Below, in pieces: positions 47,633 through 56,697 of a stretch of DNA of 64,000 bases. Source of the DNA: Candidatus Endonucleibacter bathymodioli (lineage in GTDB: Bacteria; Pseudomonadota; Gammaproteobacteria; Pseudomonadales; Endozoicomonadaceae). The position numbers and the translations under genes are program-made. The stretch's first letter is position 1; every line of letters begins with the position of its first letter. Location of the stretch: the NCBI GenBank assembly GCA_030674915.1, contig JASXSV010000011.1:1-64000 (forward strand), written 5' to 3'. Below the pieces are notes generated by a model, which was not told the origin of the DNA, made no database searches, and saw nothing but the letters and a program-made list of their open reading frames with translations.

Positions 47633-47752
47633 ATACTCACTCCCTATGCAGGTGAATTATTATCTGCTCTCTCACCCCAATCATCTACTTCTAGTAGGCT
47701 CATGGCGATTCTATCGTTTGTCGTCTATCCAACTTTACCTGGAAACATGTAT
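47633..47752. repeat. Dispersed palindromic repeat between ispA and dxs
   Basis: Contains CTCTCTCACCCCAATCATC, TACTTCTAGTAGGCTCATGG and CTATCGTTTGTCGTCTAT. The outer ends are degenerate. It interrupts an otherwise compact isoprenoid operon. Confidence 0.6.
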
Positions 47753-47847
47753 CTAATCTTAAAAGATCTATCAAATTATGTGGTTTTAAGTATAATTACC
47801 TGCAATTTTATTAGGTTTAACGCTCTATTTTATGGTTTTTCAATGAC

Positions 47848-49782
47848 ATGTTTCACGAAATACCCAAAACAAGGCCGGATACTCCATTACTTGACCGAGT
47901 AGAGCGTCCTGAACAAGTGCGAGCTTTAAGCGAGTCGAATCTGCCCCGCCTGGCTGTAGAGCTTCGACAGTTTTTGTTATACTCTGTGGGCCAGACTGGC
48001 GGACACTTTGGTGCGGGCTTGGGGGTGATTGAGCTTACTATTGCTCTTCATTATATTTATGACACTCCCACAGATAGACTGGTATGGGATGTTGGTCACC
48101 AAGCTTACCCTCATAAAATCCTTACAGAGCGTAGGGAGCTTATGTCAACTTTGCGCCAGAAAGATGGTCTGGAGGCCTTCCCCAAACGATCTGAAAGCCT
48201 TTATGACTCCTTCGGCGTCGGTCATTCCAGCACCTCAATCAGCGCGGCCTTGGGCATGGCTATCAGCGCCAAACTTAAAAAAGAAGACCGGCGCGCAGTT
48301 GCTATCATTGGTGACGGCGCCATGACTGCAGGCATGGCCTACGAAGCACTCAATCATGCCGCTGACCTAAAAGCCAGCATGTTGGTTATTTTAAATGATA
48401 ATGATATGTCCATTTCAAAAAATGTGGGTGGACTCTCCAATTATTTAGCTCGCGTACTTTCTAGCAAAACCTACCACCATCTTCGAGAAGGCAGCAGAAA
48501 AGTGTTAAGCGCCATTCCTGTTGCATGGGAGCTTGCTCGACGCACAGAAGAGCACATTAAAGGGATAGTCATTCCCGGCACATTATTTGAAGAATTGGGC
48601 TTTAATTATACCGGCCCAATAGACGGTCACGACCTACCAATGTTAATGCATACCCTCAAAAACTTAAGAGCTTTGGAAGGACCTCAATTTCTTCATATTG
48701 TTACTAAAAAAGGGAAGGGATTTACACCAGCAGAACTGGATCCGATAGGTTATCACTCTATAACCAAGCTAGAGCCTAGACCCATTGAAAGCGGCAAAAA
48801 AGAACTCATCTCCCTCAAAAAACTAAAGTATTGTAATATTTTTGGGCAATGGCTATGTGACATGGCCGCTAAAGACGAACGTTTACTGGGTATTACCCCG
48901 GCCATGTGTGAGGGCTCAGATCTTGTTCATTTTGCAAAGCTCTATCCTGATCGTTATTTTGATGTAGCAATTGCCGAGCAACACGCCGTTACTCTTGCTG
49001 CAGGCATGGCCTGTGAAAAGATGAAGCCTGTGGTCGCTATATATTCCACCTTTCTTCAACGTGCTTATGACCAATTAGTGCACGATGTTGCTGTTCAGAA
49101 TTTGGATGTATTGTTTGCCATTGACAGGGCTGGACTTGTTGGTGAAGACGGGCCCACCCACGGAGGTTGTTATGATATTGCTTTTCTTCGCTGCATTCCT
49201 AATATGCTAGTAATGACTCCATCAGACGAAAATGAAACACGTCGACTATTGTCTACTGGCTTTTTTTACAATGGCCCTGCTTCCGTACGCTACCCTCGAG
49301 GAACAGGACCGGGAACTCCTATCAGCATGAGTCTTTCTCCACTAAGTATCGGTAAGGGTGAAATCAGGAAACAGGGGAAACGCGTTGCCATTCTTTCTTT
49401 TGGTACATTACTTGCTGGTGCTTTGGAAGCTGCTCGGTTTTTAGATGCAACCGTAGCTAATATGCGTTTTGTTAAGCCTTTGGATGAAAAATTAATTCTT
49501 GAACTAGCCGCTAGTCACGAACTCCTAGTTACCCTTGAGGAGGGCAGCATTATAGGCGGCGCAGGTTCAGCTGTAAATGAATTCTTACAGCGAGAAAATA
49601 TTAATATTCCTGTTGATAATCATGGAATCCCCGACCGCTACATCGATGCAGCCAGCCATAAAGATCAACTAGCCGAGTGCGCTTTAGACGCTGAAGGCAT
49701 ATACAATAAGATAAAGAAAAGGCTCGATCTACTAATGAGGAAAAAACTTCAAACCCACAAAGTTAATGTATCAACGGTTTAA
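47848..49782 (+). CDS. dxs: 1-deoxy-D-xylulose-5-phosphate synthase
   Basis: 644 residues. Thiamine diphosphate motif [17 protein letters not shown] with NDNDMSIS, substrate-region [15 protein letters not shown] and [16 protein letters not shown], the transketolase pyrimidine-domain [16 protein letters not shown], and [18 protein letters not shown] (DRAG). It condenses pyruvate and glyceraldehyde 3-phosphate, the first step of the MEP isoprenoid pathway, and also feeds thiamine and pyridoxal synthesis. It is followed by only 18 bp before the converging end of ribA. Confidence 0.97.
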   Translation: MFHEIPKTRPDTPLLDRVERPEQVRALSESNLPRLAVELRQFLLYSVGQTGGHFGAGLGVIELTIALHYIYDTPTDRLVWDVGHQAYPHKILTERRELMSTLRQKDGLEAFPKRSESLYDSFGVGHSSTSISAALGMAISAKLKKEDRRAVAIIGDGAMTAGMAYEALNHAADLKASMLVILNDNDMSISKNVGGLSNYLARVLSSKTYHHLREGSRKVLSAIPVAWELARRTEEHIKGIVIPGTLFEELGFNYTGPIDGHDLPMLMHTLKNLRALEGPQFLHIVTKKGKGFTPAELDPIGYHSITKLEPRPIESGKKELISLKKLKYCNIFGQWLCDMAAKDERLLGITPAMCEGSDLVHFAKLYPDRYFDVAIAEQHAVTLAAGMACEKMKPVVAIYSTFLQRAYDQLVHDVAVQNLDVLFAIDRAGLVGEDGPTHGGCYDIAFLRCIPNMLVMTPSDENETRRLLSTGFFYNGPASVRYPRGTGPGTPISMSLSPLSIGKGEIRKQGKRVAILSFGTLLAGALEAARFLDATVANMRFVKPLDEKLILELAASHELLVTLEEGSIIGGAGSAVNEFLQRENINIPVDNHGIPDRYIDAASHKDQLAECALDAEGIYNKIKKRLDLLMRKKLQTHKVNVSTV

Positions 49783-49800
49783 CAGTACCAGTACTAGAAA

Positions 49801-50394
49801 TCACGCAGTATTATACAAATGCCCTAGCTTCCACACCTTGGTTGCTAGATAGCGCTCATTATGCGGATTTTGACCAGTTTGATGGGGTATTCGTTCAACA
49901 ACGCGAATCCCTTGCATAGATAAAGCATCTACTTTTAGAGGATTATTAGTCATTAAACGCAGACTTTTTACACCAAGATGATCTAGCATTAATTTACATA
50001 TATCGTACTTACGCATATCCGGGGCAAAGCCAAGCTCCTCATTGGCCTCAACAGTATCCCGACCATTATCCTGAAGATTATAGGCTCGAATCTTATTCAG
50101 CAAACCTATTCCACGTCCTTCTTGGCGCAAATACAATAAAACCCCGCGCCCCTCTTCGGAAATTTTTTCTAAAGCACTCTGAAGCTGGGCTCCGCAATCA
50201 CAGCGCATGCTAAACAGAGCGTCTCCCGTTAAACATTCAGAGTGAATTCTAGTCAAAACTGGCTCTCCATCGGCAAGATCGCCCATAGATAATGCCAAAT
50301 GCTCCTTACCTGAAATCCCATCTTCAAAACCGTGTACGATGAATTCACCAAAAGGCGTGGGCAGGCGTGATTCTGCAACAAAACTACCAGACAC
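49801..50394 (-). CDS. ribA: GTP cyclohydrolase II
   Basis: 197 residues from GTG 50394, with AAGGAG eight nt upstream. Zinc site [18 protein letters not shown] is intact, followed by the arginine-rich [18 protein letters not shown] and the C-terminal [11 protein letters not shown] (LTNNP type). It converts GTP to 2,5-diamino-6-ribosylamino-4-pyrimidinone 5'-phosphate and commits to riboflavin. It is the functional cyclohydrolase, because the C-terminal domain of RibBA at 53188 lacks the zinc ligands. Confidence 0.96.
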   Translation of the reverse strand: MSGSFVAESRLPTPFGEFIVHGFEDGISGKEHLALSMGDLADGEPVLTRIHSECLTGDALFSMRCDCGAQLQSALEKISEEGRGVLLYLRQEGRGIGLLNKIRAYNLQDNGRDTVEANEELGFAPDMRKYDICKLMLDHLGVKSLRLMTNNPLKVDALSMQGIRVVERIPHQTGQNPHNERYLATKVWKLGHLYNTA

Positions 50395-50472
50395 TCACAG
50401 CTCCTTGAATAGCCAGGCAGAGTAAAGTCAAATGCTAACCATGACTATGAAACTAGCAAACTCTAATACATC

Positions 50473-50595
50473 TATACCATTTACCATTGAAGACATGAGG
50501 TTACGGGCTACTCTTACTCACCCCACTCAGCTACTGCTCGTAGGTTCATGGAGCTTAGCCCGTTTGTAGCCCACTCACACTTCGGTAACTGGAAT
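50473..50595. repeat. Dispersed palindromic repeat, full copy (reference quality)
   Basis: One of the best-preserved copies. TATACCATTTACCATTGAAG starts it; GGGCTACTCTTACTCACCCC, CTACTGCTCGTAGGTTCATG and GAGCTTAGCCCGTTTGTAGC follow; it ends CCCACTCACACTTCGGTAAC. The start is the imperfect inverse of the end. Confidence 0.75.
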
Positions 50596-50773
50596 AATAC
50601 ATCAGAGGATAGCTATAGTTTTTGAAGAAAAAGGAAATATATTATTATACCAGCATCTGCCCTTGATCCGCCCTTACATTCGAGACCAAAAAGTTATGGT
50701 ATAACATCAATTCCTTGATTTTTAATAGCTTGGCACCAGTCAAATCAGATTTAGTTCTAGACTTAGAGCCTAC

Positions 50774-50878
50774 AATTAAAGGTGTGAGCTTGCTTACTCT
50801 CCATGAACCTACGAACAGTAGATAATTGGAGCTAGTAAGAGCAACCAACAGCCCACACTTTCAAGGGTAATGGGTATA
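50774..50878. repeat. Dispersed palindromic repeat, inverse copy overlapping the end of pgpA
   Basis: Runs AATTAAAGGTGTGAGCTTGC, CCATGAACCTACGAACAGTA, GGAGCTAGTAAGAGCAACC and CACACTTTCAAGGGTAATGG with final GTATA. The last 18 bp are read on the minus strand as the C-terminal codons and stop of pgpA. Confidence 0.75.
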
Positions 50879-51346
50879 AATAAAATAGGCGGTTAATTGC
50901 AATACAGACAGCGCAAAAAAACCTGCGACGATATCATCGATCATAATGCCCACCCCTCCACCAACATGAGCATCAAGCCAATTTATTGGCCAAGGCTTCC
51001 AAATATCAAAAACACGAAACAGAATAAATCCATACAAAACCCACCCCCAACCTGCAGGTGCAAGTAGCATAGTGAACCAATAACCACAGAACTCATCCCA
51101 CACTATACCCTGATGATCATGAACACCCAAATCTTTTGAAGCTCTATCGCAAAGCCATATACCAATAACAATAGCTATAACCAGCAAAAGAAAATACTTC
51201 CAAGGCGATAGAGACTGCATCAAGAGATAAAATGGAACTGCAGCAATCGTTCCCATAGTGCCAGGCGCTTTTGCCGATAGCCCGCTGCCCAAGCCAAACG
51301 CGAGAAAATGAATTGGGTTGCTCCAAACATTAGGTTTAGCGTTCAT
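50861..51346 (-). CDS. pgpA: Phosphatidylglycerophosphatase A
   Basis: 161 residues. Family pattern: FLAFGLGSGLSAKAPGTMGT, HDHQGIVWDEFCGYWFTML with acidic residues, LFRVFDIWKPWPINWLDAHV and GVGIMIDDIVAGFFA. It is an inner-membrane enzyme that removes phosphate from phosphatidylglycerophosphate to give phosphatidylglycerol. It follows thiL in the ribBA-nusB-thiL-pgpA order, although a MITE now lies between. The last codons IYTHYP-stop come from the palindromic repeat, so the native tail has been replaced. Confidence 0.94.
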   Translation of the reverse strand: MNAKPNVWSNPIHFLAFGLGSGLSAKAPGTMGTIAAVPFYLLMQSLSPWKYFLLLVIAIVIGIWLCDRASKDLGVHDHQGIVWDEFCGYWFTMLLAPAGWGWVLYGFILFRVFDIWKPWPINWLDAHVGGGVGIMIDDIVAGFFALSVLQLTAYFIYTHYP

Positions 51347-51413
51347 TGTTTAGTCGTTGATAAAATAATGAAAAAACACCTCTTCTGCAGATCTTTCTCG
51401 GGATGAACAAAAT

Positions 51414-51551
51414 GAGACTTTTGCACGATTGTTCTTTTGCCAGCTGGCTTCGTTAAAAACGCACTCAATCGATCATTTATATGCATAAACTCTTTTTCCC
51501 GTGCGTTTTTGCCTCACCAACAAACAAAATTACGACTCGTACAAAGGCTTC
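51414..51551. mobile_element. MITE, copy 1 (138 bp)
   Basis: Ends GAGACTTTTGCACGA and TCGTACAAAGGCTTC are near-matches to the 15-bp ends of the IS5-family elements at 21858, 26968 and 29435, but there is no coding capacity. Its inverse aligns along its whole length with 61258-61394 (for example GAGGCAAAAACGCACG against GAAGCAAAAAAACACG, and TTTAACGAAGC in both). No clean target duplication remains. It lies between thiL and pgpA. Confidence 0.75.
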
Positions 51552-51582
51552 CAAACATAGCAGCCACGGTCAAAAAAGTTAG

Positions 51583-52545
51583 TCAAAAATGAGCATATGA
51601 ATTCAAATTAATATCTTTCCCCGTAATACTATTCACTAGTTGCATTTTTTTTGTAATGTGGCCGATATGTGAAACCGTACACCCCAGAGCCTCTGGCAAC
51701 GTTAGTGCTTTATTTTCTGGCCAAGTAAAGCAGAGTTCGTAATCGTCTCCACCAGTCATTGCAAATAGTTTTGCCTGCTCAGAACCATAGACCCTTGTTA
51801 ACGCATCAGAACAGGGAATCATGTCAGGGTTTAGTATTGCACCTTTATGACTTGCCGTCAGTATATGTCCTAAATCCCCTAGTAGTCCGTCAGATATATC
51901 AATAGCCGCATTGGCACCGTTGTCACCGAGCCACTGACCAAGAGCCAAACGAGGAGTAGGTCTATAGTAACGATTCAGTAACCTACACTCATCTTTGTCA
52001 ACTACTGTAGATGGCAGCTGCCCCTCCAATACAAAATTTAGCGCACCGGCAGCATCACCCAAACTTCCACTGACATATATTTTATCGCCTGCTATTGCAC
52101 CATTGCGCTTTAGTGCTTTTCCTTTTTTTATGAGCCCCTGCACCTGAATAGTAATAGCTAACGGTCCACAGACTGTATCACCTCCAATTAAGGCTACACC
52201 CTCTTGCTGGGCAATAGCGCTAAGGCCATCACTGAACCCCTTTAGCCAAAACTGATTAGCCTCCGGTATGGTCAACCCTAACATAAAATAACAGGGATAA
52301 GCCCCCATTGCTGCAATATCGCTAAGGTTTACCGCCAGAGCCCGATAACCAAGCAGCTCCGGGTCACAGTTTAATGGAAAGTGAACCCCTTCAACCAGAG
52401 TATCAAGTGACTGGGCAAGCTGCATATTGGAGGGCACTTCAAGTAACGCGCAATCATCACCTATTTCTGCAGTATCTGCCAACGAAGGTGCAAGCTCTTC
52501 ACGATGGAAATATTTTTTGATTAACTCAAACTCACCAATCTCCAT
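51583..52545 (-). CDS. thiL: Thiamine-monophosphate kinase
   Basis: About 320 residues from ATG 52545 (MEIGEFELIKKYF); a TTG three codons earlier is less likely. Motifs: IGDDCALLEVP, SLDTLVEGVHF, LAVNLSDIAAMGAYP, LIGGDTVCGPL, VSGSLGDAAGAL, AAIDISDGLLGDLGHI and MTGGDDYELCF. It phosphorylates thiamine monophosphate to thiamine diphosphate, needed by Dxs among others. It follows nusB by about 124 bp on the same strand. Confidence 0.96.
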   Translation of the reverse strand: MEIGEFELIKKYFHREELAPSLADTAEIGDDCALLEVPSNMQLAQSLDTLVEGVHFPLNCDPELLGYRALAVNLSDIAAMGAYPCYFMLGLTIPEANQFWLKGFSDGLSAIAQQEGVALIGGDTVCGPLAITIQVQGLIKKGKALKRNGAIAGDKIYVSGSLGDAAGALNFVLEGQLPSTVVDKDECRLLNRYYRPTPRLALGQWLGDNGANAAIDISDGLLGDLGHILTASHKGAILNPDMIPCSDALTRVYGSEQAKLFAMTGGDDYELCFTWPENKALTLPEALGCTVSHIGHITKKMQLVNSITGKDINLNSYAHF

Positions 52546-52669
52546 ATTTAGCAACTCATTACATTAATAAAAAGCCGGACAATGCGCTATTTTTTAAGCT
52601 CATCTCAGGCTTTGAGACAAGCCCTGCAGGCTCAGATCTGAACCACTGATAGTCTCCCTCCGTACCCAA

Positions 52670-53140
52670 TTAACACTCCTGGTAGGAGCGTACCTCATCT
52701 ACACGCAATTTATGTGCGAGCTTATCTATAATACTGTTAATATAACGGTGCGAGTCTTGAGCACCAAACTTTTTTGCCAACCCTATCGCTTCGTTAATAA
52801 CAACCCGGTAAGGCACGCTAGGCTGATTCGCTAACTCATAACAGCCGATACGTAGAATTGTTAGCTCAATTGGGTCCAACTTGACTAGCTCTCGATCTAG
52901 TAGAGGGGTTATAGTTTCATCAAGATGTCTTATCTGTCGCGGAACACCTTGCAGTATCAAGCTAAAATAACTACTGTCCACTTTACCCATATCATTATCT
53001 GACATGAATTGAGACTCAATAGCAGAGAGAGGTGATTGTGCTATTTGCCACTGATATAGAGCCTGCAAGGCAAGTTGGCGAGCTCTTCTACGAGCAGAAG
53101 GCATAAGTGGAGAGTCATTTTTTTTAGATTGTTGCACCAT
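52670..53140 (-). CDS. nusB: Transcription antitermination factor NusB
   Basis: 156 residues, with AAGGAT eight nt before ATG. All-helical NusB pattern: ARRRARQLALQALYQWQIA, LDRELVKLDPIELTILRIGC, VPYRVVINEAIGLAKKFG and RYINSIIDKLA. It binds boxA with NusE for rRNA antitermination. In related bacteria ribH lies directly upstream; here only 47 bp separate it from ribBA. Confidence 0.96.
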   Translation of the reverse strand: MVQQSKKNDSPLMPSARRRARQLALQALYQWQIAQSPLSAIESQFMSDNDMGKVDSSYFSLILQGVPRQIRHLDETITPLLDRELVKLDPIELTILRIGCYELANQPSVPYRVVINEAIGLAKKFGAQDSHRYINSIIDKLAHKLRVDEVRSYQEC

Positions 53141-53187
53141 ACTTGATCCTTCAGCTCTTGGTCGGGGGTGCCATTAAAAAAATAGCA

Positions 53188-54303
53188 TTACTTTGGGTAA
53201 ATATAATCAACTATTTCAAGATTAAACCCTGATAAAGCCGAAAAGTGTGCCGGATAGTTCAGTAGTCGCATTTTTCCAACGCCGAGATCTTTTAATATTT
53301 GAGAGCCAATACCAATAGAATGATAAGCACAAGAGCTGTCGTCAGAGTTCTGATAGCGCTGCGTTTGAAAAAATCGCTCCACCTCTGTACACACATTAGG
53401 CTTTTCTTCTTGATCGAGAAGAATTATAACACCCACCCCCTCCTCGGCTATGGCCTTCATAGCTTGATACAAAGACCAATCCTGTTCACGCTCCTTACAT
53501 TTTGCATAGAGTAAATCACGAAATACATCTACGATATGCAGCCTGACCAATACCGATGTTTCAAGGGTGAAACTGCCCTTGGTTATGGCTAGATGCTTGT
53601 CGCCTGACACCGTATTATTGTAGACCGTCATGTCAAATTGTCCAAACATAGTATCCATAGCTTGACAAGATTGCCGCTCAACGGTTCTTTCATTAGCTAT
53701 ACGGTAAGACACTAAATCAGCAATGGTGCCTATTTTTAGACCATGCTTTTTAGCAAAAGTTTCAAGCTCTGGTCTGCGAGACATGGTGCCATCGTCATTC
53801 ATTATCTCAATAATGGCCGCCGCAGGCTTCAGCCCTGCCAGCCTGGTTAGATCACAACCTGCTTCAGTGTGACCCGCCCTAGTTAAAACTCCTCCTGATT
53901 TAGCTCGCAAAGGAAAAATATGCCCTGGCTGAACAATATCTGTTGATTTAGACCTAGAATCTACAGCGACACGAATAGTGCGAGCCCGATCTTGAGCAGA
54001 AATACCAGAAGTGACACCTGAGGCCGCCTCAATGGATATAGTAAACGGTGTACCAAAACAGGATTTATTCTTGTCTTCGACAACCATCGGAGGCAATCCT
54101 AAATGATCGCAATGTTCACCAGACAGGGTTAGGCACAGAAGCCCTCTACCCTCCTTAACCATGAAGTTAACTATTTGCGGCGTAATTTTTTCTGCAGCGA
54201 CAATTAGGTCGCCTTCATTCTCACGCTTTTCGTCATCCATAATAATAACGGGCTTCCCAAGCCGAATATCTTCAATAATGGCTTCGATAGAATTCAGCTG
54301 CAT
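53188..54303 (-). CDS. ribBA: 3,4-dihydroxy-2-butanone 4-phosphate synthase with degenerate GTP cyclohydrolase II domain
   Basis: 371 residues. The N-terminal RibB domain (about 1-200) is intact: [37 protein letters not shown] and CDLTRLAGL. The C-terminal half (about 205-371) has the RibA fold, but the zinc ligands are missing: the segment where SxRCDCxxQ should be reads [16 protein letters not shown]. It therefore probably supplies only the butanone phosphate, as in many gammaproteobacteria that also have ribA. No FMN riboswitch hallmark (AGGGGCGGGG type) is seen in the leader. Confidence 0.93.
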   Translation of the reverse strand: MQLNSIEAIIEDIRLGKPVIIMDDEKRENEGDLIVAAEKITPQIVNFMVKEGRGLLCLTLSGEHCDHLGLPPMVVEDKNKSCFGTPFTISIEAASGVTSGISAQDRARTIRVAVDSRSKSTDIVQPGHIFPLRAKSGGVLTRAGHTEAGCDLTRLAGLKPAAAIIEIMNDDGTMSRRPELETFAKKHGLKIGTIADLVSYRIANERTVERQSCQAMDTMFGQFDMTVYNNTVSGDKHLAITKGSFTLETSVLVRLHIVDVFRDLLYAKCKEREQDWSLYQAMKAIAEEGVGVIILLDQEEKPNVCTEVERFFQTQRYQNSDDSSCAYHSIGIGSQILKDLGVGKMRLLNYPAHFSALSGFNLEIVDYIYPK

Positions 54304-54360
54304 AACGCCTCTCAGGGTAGTGATTTAGACATTATAATAGTTGTACTCAAAGATGCAGAG

Positions 54361-54476
54361 TTGTTGATTACCCCACCTTCCCATGATCATTTGGCTTCCT
54401 AAGTCCACAGAGCTTTGCCCCATTACCACCTACCTCCCATTATACCAATTACCCATTAAAGGCATGAGCTACACCC
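54361..54476. repeat. Dispersed palindromic repeat, copy upstream of ribBA
   Basis: TTGTTGATTACCCCACC, CCTAAGTCCACAGAGCTTTG and CATTACCACCTACCTCC form a degenerate core. It is followed at once by TATACCAATTACCCATTAAAGGCAT, which is the start of another copy. Two copies therefore abut or have recombined. Confidence 0.55.
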
Positions 54477-54540
54477 TTAGAACAAGCACATATCTGTTTA
54501 CAGCATATTCAAACATTCAAAACACCTGAACTCTCCTGTT

Positions 54541-54665
54541 CGCATCCATTGACGGTATGAGACTATTGCCTAATCTCTCACCCCATAACCTATCGCCCTC
54601 AAAGTCATGAGGTTTCTATCGCCTGTCGCCTACTCACACCTCCAATGGTAGCGAGTATAGAGACC
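54541..54665. repeat. Dispersed palindromic repeat, full copy
   Basis: CGCATCCATTGACGGTATGAG, TGCCTAATCTCTCACCCCAT, CTATCGCCCTCAAAGTCATG, GGTTTCTATCGCCTGTCGCC and TACTCACACCTCCAATGGTA, then GCGAGTATAGA. Confidence 0.7.
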
Positions 54666-54689
54666 TGCTGTTTCGCAAGCTTTATCACC

Positions 54690-55240
54690 TTGAGCTCGAT
54701 GGATAAGCTACCGAAACTTTCACCCTAGGACAATTTCACACACGGTGGGTCAAGCACTATCTGCGGGATAAATTATTAGCGTAGATTAATCGCTAGCTGG
54801 AAGCCAAAAACATCTCCATGAGTGGAGATCGAATTAATATAACTGATTCCACACCGGTAGAGGCAGCGCAATCAGGTTCAGGAACGACGAAAACGGAAAG
54901 CCGACAATAGATCCTAGAGCGGGTTGGCACGTTAAGAATGACAGTCGTGGTAACCCGAAGACTATCTATGACCTATGATTTTTCGTTCATACCCGTGACG
55001 ATAAAGATGACTTTATTCATAGTCAAAGCATGACGCCTTGCAATATTCATTATTCTCAGGAGAGCAACACCTTGCTACTGATGCCTTTAGGATGATTGCT
55101 GACGGTAGTCTTTGCCAGGTAAAAGATGAAATACTCTGCCATCCTAAACTAGCTATCCTTAAGCCATGCATTGTTCAAGCTTTGGCTCGCAATAATAACT
55201 ACTATTTAGACATCGTTTATGCCCAAAGTCATTGAAATGT
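54690..55240 (+). pseudogene. Degenerate IS5-type transposase
   Basis: The plus strand reads, across frames, LEAKNISMSGDRINITDSTP, VEAAQSGSG, ERVGTLRMTV and a DDKDDFIHSQS-like segment. These match the INxxDATxIEAAQSGSGK, GWHVKND and DEDGFIHS series of an IS5 subgroup. Several stops and shifts are present. The 65-residue ORF at 55038-55235 is part of this decay. It sits where smpB would be expected upstream of ratA. Confidence 0.6.
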
Positions 55241-55429
55241 GATCCAGCACCAAAGAAACTAGACCCTGTGAGCTATATACGTTACCATTGGCGGTGAGAG
55301 CGGTCAATAGCCTCACTCGCTCAAGAGGAGGAGCGGGACATCAAGAAGGCACGCAACCTCGCTGTCGCCTTTACTCCGTCGCAGGCAGCGAGTGTACTAT
55401 TTCTTTTAATATCAATGCGCCTAAACTCT
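55241..55429. other. Spacer upstream of ratA with a half palindromic repeat
   Basis: ATACGTTACCATTGGCGGTGAGAGCGGTCAATAGCC (about 55278-55313) is one half of the dispersed repeat in inverse orientation. The remainder shows nothing recognisable. Confidence 0.4.
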
Positions 55430-55861
55430 ATGCCTAAAATTGCCCGCTCCGCCTTGGTCATGTTTCCATCTCAAGCCATGTATGATTTGGTGAGTGATTT
55501 AGAAGTCTACCCAGAGTTCCTTCCTTGGTGCAAAGAAGCCAGAATTATTAAGAAAGAGAATGAGATAGTTGAAGCTGCCATGGTATTTGCTAAAGGCAGA
55601 ATAAGTCAGGCATTTTCTACCATAAACAAAATGACCTATGGATCATCCATAAAAATGGATTTACTGGAAGGTCCTTTTTCTAAACTAACGGGTCTCTGGC
55701 TTTTTACACCACTGGGACAAGAAGGTTGCAAGGTATCTCTGGAAATGAATTTTGAAGTTTCCAATATACTATTAAGGGCAACTCTTAGTCCGCTATTTGG
55801 GCAGGTTATGAATACTATGGTGGATGCTTTCTCTCAGCGGGCGGAGCAAATTTATGGGTGA
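55430..55861 (+). CDS. ratA: Ribosome association toxin RatA-like, START-like domain protein
   Basis: 143 residues from ATG 55430 (MPKIARSALVMFPSQAMYDL); an ATG five codons upstream is an alternative. Family pattern: LVSDLEVYPEFLPWCKEARI, INKMTYGSSIKMDLLEGPF, LTGLWLFTPLGQEGCKVSLE and VDAFSQRAEQIYG. The protein has the SRPBCC/START fold of the coenzyme Q-binding Coq10 group; E. coli RatA is reported to inhibit 70S ribosome formation. It overlaps rnfH by 8 bp. The gene order ratA-rnfH-bamE-fur-recN is conserved. Confidence 0.93.
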   Translation: MPKIARSALVMFPSQAMYDLVSDLEVYPEFLPWCKEARIIKKENEIVEAAMVFAKGRISQAFSTINKMTYGSSIKMDLLEGPFSKLTGLWLFTPLGQEGCKVSLEMNFEVSNILLRATLSPLFGQVMNTMVDAFSQRAEQIYG

Positions 55862-56192
55862 AAAAAAATCTGAGAAACTAAAAATTGAAGTAGCTTATGC
55901 CAAGCCTTTAGAGCAAAAAATACTGTCCATCGAGGTTGATTTTGAAACAACAGTTTTTGACGCAGTAGTGCAATCAGGCATTATTGACTATTTCCCAGAA
56001 ATTGAATTACATTCAGCAAGGATGGGCGTGTTTGGTAAAACAGTACTAAATCCACAGAAGCAGAGCCTCATAGATGGTGATAGGATAGAAATCTATCGCC
56101 CTCTAATTGCCGACCCCATAGAAATAAGGAAAAAAAGAGCCGAAAAGAAACGGCTTCAACCCATCATAACTGAAGGTAAACGCAGTAAATAA
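55854..56192 (+). CDS. rnfH: RnfH family protein (ubiquitin-like fold)
   Basis: 112 residues from ATG 55854, which has GGAG seven nt upstream and overlaps the end of ratA. RnfH pattern: KIEVAYAKPLEQKILSIEVD, VFDAVVQSGIIDYFPEIEL, MGVFGKTVLNPQKQSLIDGD and RIEIYRPLIADPIEIRKKRA. It has a beta-grasp, ubiquitin-like fold of uncertain function and is regularly encoded next to ratA. Translation is probably coupled to ratA. Confidence 0.93.
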   Translation: MGEKKSEKLKIEVAYAKPLEQKILSIEVDFETTVFDAVVQSGIIDYFPEIELHSARMGVFGKTVLNPQKQSLIDGDRIEIYRPLIADPIEIRKKRAEKKRLQPIITEGKRSK

Positions 56193-56219
56193 CCTGAAAC
56201 CTTCAAGGGCAATGGGTAT
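56190..56219. repeat. Half palindromic repeat between converging rnfH and bamE
   Basis: CTGAAACCTTCAAGGGCAATGGGTATA is one end of the dispersed repeat, lying in the 51-bp gap where the two genes converge. Confidence 0.55.
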
Positions 56220-56243
56220 AAAACACAATACAGCTCACAATTC

Positions 56244-56606
56244 TTACTGACTATCAGGCATTAAATTACTACTGATGGATTTCAGTAGATCGTTTTCAAA
56301 GATAACAGTTACCATTTTCTGGGTTCGCACTTTGCCACCAGGCTGCATACTATAAATGTAATCCCAGCGATCTATATTAAAGGTATCTTCCAGTAGAGGC
56401 GCCCCCATGATGTAGCGTACCTGGATTCTGGTCATGCCATCCTTTAGCTTATCAACCATTTCCTGCGTAACAGCGTTTCCTTGTTGAACGTCTATTTTAT
56501 AGGCTCCAGGAAAACTAATGAGCTTTGAACCTATTCCAGTAGAGCTAGCACAACCTGTCAGCACGACAGCTGAGAGTATTACAGTATAAATTAAGGAGGT
56601 TTGCAT
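56244..56606 (-). CDS. bamE: Outer membrane protein assembly factor BamE
   Basis: About 120 residues from ATG 56606 (MQTSLIYTVILSAVVLTGC); the frame is open further upstream but the lipoprotein signal sets the start. Lipobox VLTGC with Cys19. SmpA/OmlA pattern: GKLISFPGAYKIDVQQGN-like region, MVDKLKDGMTRIQVRYIMGA, DRWDYIYSMQPGGK and MVTVIFENDLLKSI. It is a lipoprotein of the BAM complex that folds outer-membrane barrels. It is divergent from fur, the usual arrangement. Confidence 0.94.
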   Translation of the reverse strand: MQTSLIYTVILSAVVLTGCASSTGIGSKLISFPGAYKIDVQQGNAVTQEMVDKLKDGMTRIQVRYIMGAPLLEDTFNIDRWDYIYSMQPGGKVRTQKMVTVIFENDLLKSISSNLMPDSQ

Positions 56607-56697
56607 GACTATGAGACTTCCACTATCTTTAGAGTCGAAAAGGAAATATTTACTTAACAATATGATATCAGAATTATTAGCTGGAGGTTAGAGAAAA

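Noticed and set aside
47603..47902. 99-residue ORF between ispA and dxs
   Set aside because: It reads through a palindromic repeat and into the start of dxs in another frame.
54304..54360. FMN riboswitch in front of ribBA
   Set aside because: None of the conserved RFN-element blocks is visible between the gene and the first palindromic repeat.
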